In this document: positions 36,733 to 46,131 of the stretch, piece after piece
Layout of the letters: every line of letters starts with the position of its first letter
How positions within the stretch are numbered: position 1 is the first letter of the stretch
Assembly: GCA_021777755.1 (NCBI GenBank)
Contig: JAJYDE010000007.1
Span: 1 to 64,000, forward strand
Length of the DNA stretch: 64,000 nt
Source of the DNA: Deltaproteobacteria bacterium
Lineage (GTDB): Bacteria > Desulfobacterota > Syntrophobacteria > Syntrophobacterales > Syntrophobacteraceae
Direction of reading: 5' to 3'
Notes under the pieces: generated by a model
The model's input: only the letters and a program-made list of their open reading frames with translations
Database searches by the model: none
Told to the model about the DNA's origin: nothing
Program-made: the position numbers and the translations under genes

Positions 36733-37788
36733 TTACTCGCTGCTGCCTTCATAACCGAAGTCAACCAGCAATTGCTGGTACTCATAGTGCAGCCTCTGAT
36801 ATATACGGGCGTTTTCGATCGCGAAGGCGCACTGCTGCGCTATGGCGTTGGCGAAATCAATTTCCCGGTTTGAAAACCTCGGGCCTTCGGCCGAATAAAT
36901 TCGGAGAACCCCGATCACTTTGCCCCGAACCATCAGGGGAATGGAAAGAATCCTGCGCACGCCTTCTTCGGCCATTTGGGCAGGGTATTGGAGGCGCGGA
37001 TCGGTGAAAACATCGTCTATGACCACGATCTTGCCGGCCATGTTTTCGGCGATGCTGCGCTGGGCGTCAATGGGGCCCTTTTGGAGGAATTCCTGGCTAA
37101 GACCGTGGCTTCGAGCAACGTAGAGGTTCTGCGTCTTTGCGTCGAGCAAACGGACCACACAACCCTTGACAGCCATAACGGAGGTGATTTTCGTGACAAC
37201 AAGCTCCAAGACCTTGCTTATATTGAGGCTGGCATTGATGGCGCTGCTGATTTCCTGGAAACTGCGCAGATAGGCCCGTTCCTTTTCAACCATGGAATGG
37301 ACCCGACGCTGCCACAAAATGGACTGGACTCCCTGGGCGGCCAGCCCTTCGACGAAATCGAACTCGAGTTTGGTAAATTCGCGCGGCGAACCGGAAAAAA
37401 GCGCGACCATGGCCACTATTTCGTGCCTTATTTCGATCGGCAATACGGCGAATGACTCGATTCCCTCCGCAGCCATCATCGCCTTTTCGGTCTGAATATC
37501 AAAATCGCCGAGATTGGGGACGCAGACCGTTGATTCGGGAAGGCTGGAGCAAACCCAGCTGCTCGCATAGTCGGATTTTCCGAACAAAAATCGCTCACTG
37601 AGGCCGCTGCTTGCCAAAACCTCGATATGCTCGCCCTTGTAGGCTCTCATCTTGATGAAGCAGCCCTTGAGATCAAGGGTTTTTGTCAACGCTTCGGCAA
37701 TAAGACTCATGACGCGATCATTGCCCGCGCCCTCAACAACGGCGCGACCGACCTCCACAAACGGCGTAAGATAATCGACCGGACTCAT
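36733..37788 (-). CDS. Tandem GAF-domain protein leading the hdr-flx operon
   Basis: A 351-residue protein made of two GAF sensor domains (about 20-155 and 190-330), each with the usual helical start and a late FVEGLAAQGV- or FANAIAQQCAFAIENARIY-type helix. There is no kinase, cyclase, HTH or other output domain, so it must act through a partner. Cysteines in the first domain (G-C-F-I near residue 43, SSWVCSS near 78, STVCVPN near 87) could sense redox state or a metal-nitrosyl; this is an inference. It is the first gene behind the strong promoter at 37907-37935 and is followed by hdrC. Start ATG has GAGGAAA upstream. Confidence 0.85.
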   Translation of the reverse strand: MSPVDYLTPFVEVGRAVVEGAGNDRVMSLIAEALTKTLDLKGCFIKMRAYKGEHIEVLASSGLSERFLFGKSDYASSWVCSSLPESTVCVPNLGDFDIQTEKAMMAAEGIESFAVLPIEIRHEIVAMVALFSGSPREFTKLEFDFVEGLAAQGVQSILWQRRVHSMVEKERAYLRSFQEISSAINASLNISKVLELVVTKITSVMAVKGCVVRLLDAKTQNLYVARSHGLSQEFLQKGPIDAQRSIAENMAGKIVVIDDVFTDPRLQYPAQMAEEGVRRILSIPLMVRGKVIGVLRIYSAEGPRFSNREIDFANAIAQQCAFAIENARIYQRLHYEYQQLLVDFGYEGSSE

Positions 37789-37906
37789 ATGGATTTCCTC
37801 TTCTCCATCCCTCGAAAACCGGGACGGCTGATAAAAGGGATCAAGAGTCTCGCATGGCGTTCCCCAGAAGACGCCACTGCATCAATGCGAATATTGAAAT
37901 CGTGCG

Positions 37907-37935
37907 ATTATAAATAATTGTGCAATTTGGGTCAA
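37907..37935 (-). promoter_or_regulatory. Near-consensus sigma-70 promoter of the GAF-hdr-flx operon
   Basis: On the minus strand TTGACC and a perfect TATAAT are spaced by exactly 17 bases. Transcription should begin near 37900, about 110 bases before the ATG at 37788. It is the strongest promoter seen in the window and would drive all eight genes down to 29554. Confidence 0.8.
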
Positions 37936-38059
37936 TATAAAGTGAGAGCGGGGGGCGAGGTTTTCAACGCGAACCGAGCCCGGGAATTCCCAACCTCCGA
38001 GGATATGAAAAAACCGCCAGATGTCAACTTTTAAGACCAGTGGTACGGCATGAGCGGAG

Positions 38060-38099
38060 GCCGCATCCGTGCCCCTTTGTCAGGAAACGCGGATGCGGC
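38060..38099 (-). terminator. Inverted repeat after the DUF3300 gene
   Basis: A perfect 10-base stem GCCGCATCCG/CGGATGCGGC with a 20-base loop; a second hairpin-like repeat lies at 38102-38130. Both sit just after the stop of the DUF3300 gene. There is no immediate T run, so a factor-independent terminator is only possible. The rest of 37936-38141 holds no recognised signal. Confidence 0.4.
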
Positions 38100-38141
38100 G
38101 CAACGCCCGGTGGTTATCCGGGTGGGCGTGGTGCGAACCGA

Positions 38142-40532
38142 TTATCTGCGGCCACCGCCGCCGCCGTGGAAGCCGCCACCTCCACCATGGAAGCCCCCAC
38201 CGCCGCCACCGCCGTGGAAGCCGCCTCCGCCACCAAAGCCACCGCCGTGGAAGCCGCCACCGCCACCGAAGCCGCCTCCGTGGAAGCCGCCTCCGGCGAA
38301 GCCACCGCTACGGGCAAATCCGCCTGCGGGAGCGTGATAGCCACCACCGCCAAAAGCTCCTCTACTGAAGTTTTGCCTGGCCTGAGGCGCGGAGCGAAAC
38401 CCGCGGGAGGCAAATCCGTTGCCATTGTTGGACCTGCCAGTGAACCCGGCGCGCCGGCTCCCGTTATTCGACCGGTAGCCGCCATAGGCCGCGCGTCCCG
38501 CGTTCGAGCCGTACCGGGTGCCGGAGCCAAATCTTCCGTTGGCGCCGTAGCCCGTTCGACCCGCGCCGTAGCCGCCTCTACCCCCGGCGTAGCCGCCTCT
38601 ACCCCCCGCGTAGCCGCGGGCGCCGGCCCTGGCACCCCCGCCTCTTAAGGACTGCATTACCGAAGCCGCCGAAGGTCTGGTTCCAAAACCGCGCGAGGCA
38701 AAGCCGGCGCGTGCGGCCCCGGCTCCTGAACGTCGGGCCGCATAACCGCCACGAGCGCCGGAGCCGGCACGGCCACGGGAGTTTCCAAAGCCGTTTCTGG
38801 CCGAGCCAAAGCCCGTGCGACCGGTTGCATTGCCAGCGCCTCGGGATCCAAATACCGAGCGTCCGGCGGCCCCGCCGCCTCCCAGCCCCCGGATGACCGA
38901 AGCCGCTGAGGGTCTGTTTCCAAAACCGCGGGCGGCAGACCCCGACCGTCCTGTCCCCAAGCCGGAGCGTCGGCTGGCAAACGCGCCATGGCCGGCGCCA
39001 AAAGCTGTGCGGCCCCCGGGATTGGCGAAGCTATTTTTGTGTGAGCCAAAGCCGGATCTGCCGGCTGCAAGGCCTCCCCGTGAGGAGCCGGGTGCGGCGC
39101 TTCCGCGGGCGGCAAATCCGTTGTGCCCCGCAGAGCCACGTCCTGTGGTTGCAAATCCGTTGTGCCCAAGCGAGCCTCGCCCTGTGGTGGCAACTCCTTT
39201 GCCAAGGCGCGCCCGGCCGGCGGCCAGTGCTTTGCCCGAGCCGATCGCGCCGCGGGCGACCAGATGCTGAAGGCTTGCCGTGCGCATTCCTCCATTGCGG
39301 AAACGGTTGAGGGCTCTGGCATTGGTGGTGTTAATGTTCATCTTGCGATTGGCGTTGAGGTTGACGTTATGGTTTTTCCATCCCCAGGAACCCCAACCCC
39401 GGTTCCACAAGGGGCCAACGCGGGTTCCGCGCCCGAATCCCGAGCCTGCATACCTGGAGCCGTAGCCCCAATTGCGACCGCCTCCCCAGCCGCCGCCCCG
39501 GCCCCAGTAGCCGCCCCGGCCCCAGTAGCCGCCGCCGCCCCAGTAGCCGCCGCCGCCCCAGAACCCGAATCCGAATCCGGTGGCGTAATTATCCCAACCC
39601 CAAGGGCCCCAGCCCCAGCCCCACATGGGTGCAAACGCGGCGGAAATGAACGGCCAGCCTCCAAAAGCGTCGTAGCCGAATCCGATCCCGAATCCGCCGT
39701 AGCCGAATCCGCCGAGTCCCACTCCGAAGTATGCGGGGCTGAAAGCATAATCCAATCCCCAGGGTGAGTAGCCATAGCCCCACAGGGGGTCGGCATCATA
39801 GCCGGCATAGAATCCCGGCTCGCCGAATCCGAATCCACCGTAGCCGAGCCCGAGATCCAGGCTAAGTCCAAAGCCTCCGGCATAGGGATAGCCCCAGTCG
39901 TCGGAAACGGGTGCATAGTCAAGAGGCGGATTGTCGGGCCACATCCAGTCACCATAGGCCTCATTCGGATCATACTCGGGCACGTAGACGTCCTGCGAGT
40001 TGGTGGGTTCGATCTCGACATCCCTGTTTTGCACGACCACTCTGTCCTGAGCGTTTGTGCGGAGATTGCCGGCAGCCCTGGCTTGCCGCCTGAGTCTTTG
40101 AATCGAGGCCATAACATCGGCTTCCTGGCCGAGGAAAGCCTCCCCCATATTTTCCGTCCATTGCGGTTGCCCGGCCATCATGTCGAGGACCTGCGGAAAA
40201 GGCGCCAGCGCTTTCACGCTAAGGTCCCAGTTCATTTTGTCCAAAGCGTTGTTCAGGGCATGGCCCTTGAGGCCCGGATTTGCCTGAAGCCAATTGTTGG
40301 CGTCCGCCACCTGGTCGGGATATGTCGCCGAAATCAGAATCTGGGCGAGCAGTGAATCAGGATAGAGCGCAATGGGCGCCAGCATCTGATCGAGTTGCTG
40401 TTCGGTAAATCTTCTGGACGCCGGTCCAGGACCCGGTCCAGGACTGGCGTTTTGTCCGAAGGCCCCACAGGGGGCCAGCATGATAACCAGAATCGCAATC
40501 AAAGCGGGACGTACGAGCGGATTCTTAGTCAT
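38142..40532 (-). CDS. DUF3300 protein with very long glycine-rich repeat tail
   Basis: A 796-residue exported protein. A signal peptide (residues 1-26, hydrophobic LIAILVIMLA) is followed by a DUF3300 domain (about 40-200) with FTEQQLDQMLAPIALYPDSLL, shown here by QLDQMLAPIALYPD, and QDVYVPEYDPNEAYGDW. After about residue 215 the protein turns into 500-plus residues of low-complexity sequence: Gly/Tyr/Phe/Trp-rich segments, SRG- and GRxGF-type repeats, YAGGRGG repeats, and a C-terminal block of GGGFHGGG units. Most DUF3300 proteins have shorter tails. The ATG at 40532 with GAGG upstream is chosen over one six codons earlier. It stands alone. Possible surface adhesin, cell-wall or phase-forming protein; function unknown. 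Confidence 0.8.
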   Translation of the reverse strand: MTKNPLVRPALIAILVIMLAPCGAFGQNASPGPGPGPASRRFTEQQLDQMLAPIALYPDSLLAQILISATYPDQVADANNWLQANPGLKGHALNNALDKMNWDLSVKALAPFPQVLDMMAGQPQWTENMGEAFLGQEADVMASIQRLRRQARAAGNLRTNAQDRVVVQNRDVEIEPTNSQDVYVPEYDPNEAYGDWMWPDNPPLDYAPVSDDWGYPYAGGFGLSLDLGLGYGGFGFGEPGFYAGYDADPLWGYGYSPWGLDYAFSPAYFGVGLGGFGYGGFGIGFGYDAFGGWPFISAAFAPMWGWGWGPWGWDNYATGFGFGFWGGGGYWGGGGYWGRGGYWGRGGGWGGGRNWGYGSRYAGSGFGRGTRVGPLWNRGWGSWGWKNHNVNLNANRKMNINTTNARALNRFRNGGMRTASLQHLVARGAIGSGKALAAGRARLGKGVATTGRGSLGHNGFATTGRGSAGHNGFAARGSAAPGSSRGGLAAGRSGFGSHKNSFANPGGRTAFGAGHGAFASRRSGLGTGRSGSAARGFGNRPSAASVIRGLGGGGAAGRSVFGSRGAGNATGRTGFGSARNGFGNSRGRAGSGARGGYAARRSGAGAARAGFASRGFGTRPSAASVMQSLRGGGARAGARGYAGGRGGYAGGRGGYGAGRTGYGANGRFGSGTRYGSNAGRAAYGGYRSNNGSRRAGFTGRSNNGNGFASRGFRSAPQARQNFSRGAFGGGGYHAPAGGFARSGGFAGGGFHGGGFGGGGGFHGGGFGGGGGFHGGGGGGGFHGGGGGFHGGGGGRR
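38150..38312 (-). repeat. GGxFHGGG-coding tandem repeats
   Basis: The DNA encoding the last 55 residues of the DUF3300 protein is made of imperfect GC-rich units that encode Gly-Gly-Phe-His-Gly-Gly-Gly. Further repeat blocks lie at about 38574-38625 (YAGGRGG), 39115-39195 and 39490-39562. Such tracts are prone to length change by slippage. Confidence 0.75.
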
Positions 40533-40797
40533 GGCCTCATTCCTTTGCATTCCGATTAGAACCTTTACTCCGACATCGCAAAAGCGTTCGTTTTATAAAA
40601 ATAACGAATGAGAACTGAAGTTGGTCTACATTTCCGAAAAGTTTTTGCGTCTGTTTTTTCGCCACCTCGAAAAAGCTGTCTCCAAAAGGGAAGATAGCAT
40701 AACGAACCTGACAGAAAGCTGACGAGGGGCTAATCGGTTTCCACCCGGAAACAAATATTGTCAGAACCATCCGCCGAGGGCAACTAGACAGGGGCGA

Positions 40798-41610
40798 TCA
40801 CAATTTTTGGGCCAGCCGCAGAACGTAGTTTCGCTCATCTTGTCCAAACCAGGGGGGATCGCCCGCGGCCGCATTTTCCAGCACATGTTCGCTCTTGGAC
40901 GTTGCCGGGATTGCCGAGTGGCAGCGCGGATCGCTCAAACTCCATTTAAGCAGGGCCTGAGCCCAGGTGGTTACGCCAAAAGGGGCCAGTGGGGCCAGCT
41001 GGCTTTCCGAAGGCCGGCGCAGAAGGTGGTTTCCTCCCCCGAAGGGCCGCATTATGACCACCCCCAGGTCGAGATCGGCGGCCAGGGGCAGGATGTCTTT
41101 TTCCACTTCCCGCTGCTCGACATTGTAGGGAATCTGAACGGCCTCAATTTTTCCGCTTTCCATGACACGGCGGAGTTCGAGAAAGGAATGAGAGCTGTAG
41201 TAGGTGGCTCCGAGGGCCAAAACCTTCCCTTCCTTTTTGAGCCGTTCGATCATGGTGAGATGATCTTCCCAGTTGAGCAGATTATGGATTTGATAGAGAT
41301 CGATACAGTCCCCGAAATATGATAGAGACCGCTTGGCCTGCGACAAGCCCTGAGACGTATTGTCGGCCCACACTTTTGTGGCGATGCGCACAGTTTTGCG
41401 CCGTCCTTTGAGACCCAGGCCAAGGACCCGTTCGGCCTCGCCGTACATGGGGGAGGTGTCGAAGAAGGTGACGCCGGCCGAAAGGGCGGTGTCGACCACC
41501 AGGCGAGCGTTAGCCTCGGCTTGGTTTCCGCGAATGTCGAAAGTTCGCCAGGTACCCATTCCCACGGTCGGGACGAGAAGACCCGATTTGCCAAGTTTTC
41601 TGATTTGCAC
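40798..41610 (-). CDS. Aldo/keto reductase
   Basis: A 270-residue (beta/alpha)8 NAD(P)H-dependent reductase. The catalytic tetrad is seen: Asp and Tyr in FFDTSPMYGEAE (near residues 52-57), Lys in IATKVW (near 79) and His in DLYQIHNLL (near 110). The C-terminal part VIMRPFGGG and SKSEHVLEN binds the cofactor phosphate. Start is a GTG. It lies alone between the DUF3300 gene and the divergent ilvD. Substrate unknown; sequence resembles reductases of sugar- or glyoxal-type aldehydes. Confidence 0.92.
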   Translation of the reverse strand: MQIRKLGKSGLLVPTVGMGTWRTFDIRGNQAEANARLVVDTALSAGVTFFDTSPMYGEAERVLGLGLKGRRKTVRIATKVWADNTSQGLSQAKRSLSYFGDCIDLYQIHNLLNWEDHLTMIERLKKEGKVLALGATYYSSHSFLELRRVMESGKIEAVQIPYNVEQREVEKDILPLAADLDLGVVIMRPFGGGNHLLRRPSESQLAPLAPFGVTTWAQALLKWSLSDPRCHSAIPATSKSEHVLENAAAGDPPWFGQDERNYVLRLAQKL

Positions 41611-41851
41611 TGTCTGATTTTCCTTCTTTGTTATAAAAATTTCTCCGTAATGCTAATGCAATTTGGCGTCGTCTAAAAGAGATTTGCGAGGAAATTGATT
41701 TCATGAGATTGCCCTGCCGCGCCAGGTGATTTTGCTTCCAAAACATGCGGAAATATTTTACTTATTAAAAGTTTAGAATCTGAATGAATTGAGCGGGGCT
41801 TTATCTGCGAACCCGATCGGAAACGGCGAGCTGTTGGAGGGGAAAAAGCAA

Positions 41852-43528
41852 ATGCGAAGCGATTTGATGAAAAAGGGTGTCGAGAAGGCTCCCCATCGCT
41901 CACTCTTAAAAGCTATGGGTTATACTCAAACGGAAATAGACCGGCCCCTGATCGGGGTGGTCAATTCGGCCAATGAAATCATTCCGGGCCACATTCACCT
42001 GGACAAGATAGCCGAGGGCGTGAAGGCGGGCATCCGGCTGGCCGGCGGAACTCCGGTGGAATTCAGCACCATAGGGGTTTGCGACGGCATAGCCATGAGC
42101 CATGCCGGGATGCGCTATTCGCTGGCAAGCCGCGAGTTGATAGCCGATTCAGTTGAGATAATGGCCACGGCCCATCCCTTCGACGCTCTGGTGCTGATTC
42201 CCAACTGCGATAAGATTATTCCGGGCATGATGATGGGGGCCCTGAGGCTCGACATTCCTTCGATCCTGGTAAGCGGGGGGCCGATGATGGCCGGCCGTGC
42301 GGGCGGAAAGCCGATCGATCTCATATCGGTTTTTGAAGGCGTGGGCGCTCTCAAGGCGGGACAGATTTCCCCGGAGGAACTGGAGGAACTCGAAGAGCAG
42401 GCCTGTCCGGGATGCGGGTCGTGTTCCGGGATGTTTACGGCCAATTCGATGAATTGCCTGGCGGAGGCATTGGGCCTTGCGCTGCCTGGAAACGGAACGA
42501 TCCCCGCTGTGACCGCGGCCAGGGTGCGGCTTGCCAAAGAGGCGGGAATGAAGATCATGGAGCTTGTGGCCATGGATCTAAAACCCCGCGATATTGCCAC
42601 CTTGACGGCGTTTAAAAACGCCATAGCCGTGGACATGGCCCTTGGCTGTTCGACCAATACGGTGCTTCATGTGCCGGCGATTGCAAACGAGGCGGGAATC
42701 CGGCTCGACCTGGGCTTGTTTAACGAGGTGAGTGCCCGCACTCCGCACCTTTGCAGCCTGAGACCCGGTGGGGCGCATTTCCTGGAGGACCTCAACTCGG
42801 CGGGCGGAGTCCAGGCCGTGATGAAGGAGCTTTCGGGCCGCCAACTGGTGGATCCGAGCCCTGTCACCGTCACCGGGAAAACAGTGGGCGAGAATCTGAA
42901 AAATGCGCGTATCCTTCGCCCCGAGGTTATCCGGTCCCTCGACAATCCTTATCATAAGGAGGGTGGGATAGCCGTTCTCTACGGGAACATCGCCCCGGAA
43001 GGAGCTGTGGTAAAGCAGTCGGCGGTGGCTCCCGAGATGCTCGTGCGAAAGGGCCGGGCGCGGGTTTTCGAAAGCGAGTCCGAAGCGGCGGAGGCGATCC
43101 TGGATGGACGCATCATAGCCGGAGACGTTGTGGTGATCCGCTACGAGGGGCCCAAGGGCGGCCCCGGAATGCAGGAGATGCTCACCCCGACGGCGGCCAT
43201 TATCGGACGCGGTCTGGGGCTGGACGTAGCCCTCATAACCGATGGCCGGTTCAGCGGGGGCACGCAGGGGGCGGCCATCGGGCATATTTCGCCGGAGGCG
43301 GCCGTGGGCGGTCCGATTGCATTCATCCATGAAGGAGACCAGATACTGGTGGATATCCCCGGCAAAAAACTCCAACTGCTGGTCGAAGACGAGGTGATAG
43401 CAAAACGCAGGCAAGGGTGGAAGCCTCGCGAGGCTCGAATCGTGAAGGGCTATCTGGCGCGGTACGCAAGCATGGTCACCTCGGGGGCCAGAGGGGCGGT
43501 TTTGCAAAATGAGAAGGAACCCCGTTAA
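41852..43528 (+). CDS. ilvD: Dihydroxy-acid dehydratase
   Basis: A 558-residue enzyme of branched-chain amino acid and CoA synthesis that dehydrates 2,3-dihydroxyisovalerate to the keto acid. Iron-sulfur ligands are in CDKIIPGM (near residue 118) and [16 protein letters not shown] (near 189); the catalytic serine is in the late segment [10 protein letters not shown] (near 470). Length is standard. The start at 41852 is set by GGAGGGG nine bases upstream. No other ilv genes adjoin it. The following methyltransferase starts 31 bases later. Confidence 0.96.
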   Translation: MRSDLMKKGVEKAPHRSLLKAMGYTQTEIDRPLIGVVNSANEIIPGHIHLDKIAEGVKAGIRLAGGTPVEFSTIGVCDGIAMSHAGMRYSLASRELIADSVEIMATAHPFDALVLIPNCDKIIPGMMMGALRLDIPSILVSGGPMMAGRAGGKPIDLISVFEGVGALKAGQISPEELEELEEQACPGCGSCSGMFTANSMNCLAEALGLALPGNGTIPAVTAARVRLAKEAGMKIMELVAMDLKPRDIATLTAFKNAIAVDMALGCSTNTVLHVPAIANEAGIRLDLGLFNEVSARTPHLCSLRPGGAHFLEDLNSAGGVQAVMKELSGRQLVDPSPVTVTGKTVGENLKNARILRPEVIRSLDNPYHKEGGIAVLYGNIAPEGAVVKQSAVAPEMLVRKGRARVFESESEAAEAILDGRIIAGDVVVIRYEGPKGGPGMQEMLTPTAAIIGRGLGLDVALITDGRFSGGTQGAAIGHISPEAAVGGPIAFIHEGDQILVDIPGKKLQLLVEDEVIAKRRQGWKPREARIVKGYLARYASMVTSGARGAVLQNEKEPR

Positions 43529-43559
43529 GGGTAACGGAGTGTCCTCGTAAGGGTTTGAA

Positions 43560-44363
43560 GTGGGTTACATTTTCAGTCTGGCCGATGCCGAGCGCTATGA
43601 ACGATGGTTTCGTTCCGCCACTGGTCGGATGGCGCTGGAGTTGGAGCAGGGGCTCCTGGGAGAGGTGTGGAGGCCCGCTTCTGCGCAGCGCGTCCTGGAG
43701 GTCGGCTGCGGGACGGGTATTTTCCTGGAATGGTTCAGGTCCCGGGGACACATGGTGGCCGGGCTCGAGCCTTCCGGGGCGAGCCTGGAGCTTGCGCGCC
43801 GCAGGCTCGGCCAGAAAGCCCGGCTGATCCAGGGCTTTGCGGAGGACCTTCCCTACGAAGACAATGAATTCGATACGGTGGCTCTCATAACAACCCTGGA
43901 ATTTGTCGCGGATCCCTACGCGGCGCTCAAGGAGGCCTTCCGGGTAGCGCGCAGAAATGTCCTGCTGGGCGCGCTCAACAGCTTTTCCATCGGCGGGCTT
44001 CAATATATCCTGGAAAAATTCTGGAAGAATTCGCTCTACAGCCACGCCAGATTCTTCAGCCTTTTCGAATTGAACCGAATGTGCGACCAAATCCTGCGCG
44101 GCCGTGTTCCCATCGAATGGCGAACCTGTCTTTCGTTTCCCCTGCAACTTCTTCCCTATCTCCATTTCGTCGAGCGCATGTCTTTCATGCGGAAAACCCC
44201 CTTCGGCCACTTTATCGGCATGCGCGTCGATATGCGGTGCAGGGTTCGTACGCTGCAGACGCCGGTTTTCGATGAGATTCCGGCCGGAGCCAAAATTTCC
44301 GTTCATTATCCGGGATGTTGGCGGACTCCGGCAAAGGTCCGGGATATTTCCCCGGATGGCTGA
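43560..44363 (+). CDS. SAM-dependent methyltransferase
   Basis: A 267-residue class I methyltransferase. The SAM-binding glycine loop VLEVGCGTGIFLEW (near residue 44), the acidic GLEPSG at strand 2, the EDLPYEDNEFDTV segment and VALITTLEFVADP after it fit the Methyltransf_11 pattern. The C-terminal 100 residues are not recognised. GTG start with AAGGGT before it; it lies 31 bases after ilvD and 24 before the radical SAM gene, so an operon ilvD-methyltransferase-amrS-glycosylase is likely. Substrate unknown. Confidence 0.83.
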   Translation: MGYIFSLADAERYERWFRSATGRMALELEQGLLGEVWRPASAQRVLEVGCGTGIFLEWFRSRGHMVAGLEPSGASLELARRRLGQKARLIQGFAEDLPYEDNEFDTVALITTLEFVADPYAALKEAFRVARRNVLLGALNSFSIGGLQYILEKFWKNSLYSHARFFSLFELNRMCDQILRGRVPIEWRTCLSFPLQLLPYLHFVERMSFMRKTPFGHFIGMRVDMRCRVRTLQTPVFDEIPAGAKISVHYPGCWRTPAKVRDISPDG

Positions 44364-44387
44364 GGGCGGGGCTGCAAGGACCCAACC

Positions 44388-45401
44388 ATGAAAGAGGCGA
44401 TGTTATACAGACAGCTCGATCAAGAGCGGGTGCACTGTTTTCTGTGCTCGCAGCATTGCCGTATCGACCCGGAGGGAATCGGGAAGTGCGGCGTGCGCCA
44501 AAACAGGGGCGGCAAACTCTTCAGCCTGGTTTATGGAAAACTGATCGCTCGTCATGTGGATCCTGTCGAGAAAAAGCCGCTGTTTCATTTTCTGCCCGGT
44601 TCGACCAGCTATTCGATTGCCACTGCCGGGTGCAACTTCGAATGCGCGTTTTGTCAGAACGCCGACATATCCCAGTCGCCTCCCGTCTCGGGGGGGATTT
44701 ACGGCCGTAGCGCAACCCCCGGGGAAATTGCCGAACAGGCCAAAAGTGAGGGATGCGCTTCCATTTCCTACACCTACACCGAGCCGACCATTTTCATGGA
44801 ATATGCTCTCGATGTGGCCGTTCTTGCAAAGGAGCGGGGGCTGGAAAATATTTTCGTAACCAACGGATATATGAGCAGGGAAGCTCTCGATGCCGCATCT
44901 CCCCTTCTTGGCGCGGCCAATGTGGACCTCAAGGCCTTCAGCGATGCCTTTTACCGGGAAAAATGCGGCGCCTCTCTAAAACCCGTCCTGGCGACCCTGG
45001 AAAGAATGAAGGAAAAGTCCATTTGGCTGGAAGTGACAACGCTCGTTATTCCCGGTTTGAACGACGGAGAGGAGGAGTTGAGACAGATTGCGGAGTTCCT
45101 GGTCGGACTCGGGGCCGAAACTCCCTGGCATGTCAGCCGGTTTTTCCCCGCCTATAACATGACCGGGGTTCAAGCCACCCCCGTCCGGACAATCCGCAGG
45201 GCAAGAGAAATAGGGCTGGAGGCGGGTTTGCGTTACGTATACACGGGCAATGCACCGGGAGACGAGGGCGAGAACACGTTCTGCCATCGCTGCGGGGCAC
45301 TGCTGATCGCCCGGGTGGGCTACCGCGTTCAAAAGCATAACCTGGAGGGGGGCGTGTGCGCAAAGTGTGGAACCGCGCCTGCCGGGGTCGGACTGGATTG
45401 A
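44388..45401 (+). CDS. amrS: Radical SAM protein of the AmmeMemoRadiSam type (AmrS)
   Basis: A 337-residue radical SAM enzyme related to pyruvate formate-lyase activase. A cysteine cluster at the N-terminus (CFLCSQHCRIDPEGIGKCGVR, in part CFLCSQHCRI and GKCGVR) precedes the radical SAM motif CNFECAFC (near residue 83), a SAM-binding GYMSR loop, and a C-terminal rubredoxin-like zinc motif CHRCG...CAKCG. In this family the protein often occurs with Memo and AMMECR1 partners; none is adjacent here. The stop overlaps the next start by the shared bases TTGA. Function in the family is unclear. Confidence 0.9.
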   Translation: MKEAMLYRQLDQERVHCFLCSQHCRIDPEGIGKCGVRQNRGGKLFSLVYGKLIARHVDPVEKKPLFHFLPGSTSYSIATAGCNFECAFCQNADISQSPPVSGGIYGRSATPGEIAEQAKSEGCASISYTYTEPTIFMEYALDVAVLAKERGLENIFVTNGYMSREALDAASPLLGAANVDLKAFSDAFYREKCGASLKPVLATLERMKEKSIWLEVTTLVIPGLNDGEEELRQIAEFLVGLGAETPWHVSRFFPAYNMTGVQATPVRTIRRAREIGLEAGLRYVYTGNAPGDEGENTFCHRCGALLIARVGYRVQKHNLEGGVCAKCGTAPAGVGLD

Positions 45402-46057
45402 ACAGAACACGGTTGTTGCACGAGATCTATCACAGTCTTCTGGCGGCTCTTGGCAAGCAGCACTGGTGGCCCGCCGAAACCGCCTTCGAAATGATACTGG
45501 GGGCCTTGCTGGCCCAAAACACCGCCTGGAAAAACGCCGCCGCGGCGATCGGCAACCTCCGCGATAGAGGCCTTCTCAGCCTGGAGGGGCTCCGCGGTCT
45601 TTGCGCCCCGGAAATCGAAATCCTCATTCGCCCCTCGGGCTATTACAGGCAAAAGACAAAGAAGGTCATGGCCTTCTGCGATTATCTGGCGACCAAATGG
45701 AACGGCTCTGTCGAACAATTTCTCTCCCGCGACATGGACGAGCTTCGGGCCGATCTTCTCACTCTCCCCGGGATCGGCCGGGAAACCGCCGACAGCATAG
45801 TCCTCTATGCCGCCTTTCACCCCTCTTTTGTCGTTGACGCCTACACGTGGCGCATCTTCTCAAGGCATGGATGGATCGAAGAATCGATTTCCTACGACGA
45901 TCTGAGGGAGTTTTTCATGGAAGCCCTGGAGCCCGACGTGGAGATTTTTCAGGAATTCCATGCTCTGCTCGTTCGCGTCGGACACCTTTACTGCCGTAAG
46001 AAACCGCTTTGCCAGGAGTGTCCTCTCCACATTTTTTTCGATGCACAGGGTTTTTGA
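45398..46057 (+). CDS. HhH-GPD DNA glycosylase (endonuclease III-like, monofunctional type)
   Basis: A 219-residue base-excision repair glycosylase with a helix-hairpin-helix LLTLPGIGRETADSI (near residue 118) and the catalytic aspartate in VVDAYTWRI. Where endonuclease III has a lysine after the GIGR turn there is a glutamate, so the AP-lyase activity of Nth is unlikely; the protein should be a monofunctional glycosylase. The C-terminal iron-sulfur motif has only three cysteines (YCRKKPLCQECP) and the fourth ligand position reads Phe, so the cluster may be lost or altered. Start TTG at 45398 overlaps the amrS stop; a GTG 14 codons earlier is possible but lies inside amrS. Confidence 0.85.
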   Translation: MNRTRLLHEIYHSLLAALGKQHWWPAETAFEMILGALLAQNTAWKNAAAAIGNLRDRGLLSLEGLRGLCAPEIEILIRPSGYYRQKTKKVMAFCDYLATKWNGSVEQFLSRDMDELRADLLTLPGIGRETADSIVLYAAFHPSFVVDAYTWRIFSRHGWIEESISYDDLREFFMEALEPDVEIFQEFHALLVRVGHLYCRKKPLCQECPLHIFFDAQGF

Positions 46058-46131
46058 CTTGTGTCAAGGACAAGGTTCCCTCCGTTGAATTAGAATTCCT
46101 GCCAAAACCGGTAGTTGGAAAGGCACTTCGC

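Noticed and set aside
38040-38648. Long plus-strand Ala/Glu/Thr-rich reading frame opposite the DUF3300 gene
   Set aside because: It is the mirror of the Gly-rich repeats on the minus strand; low complexity, no ribosome site and no family likeness.
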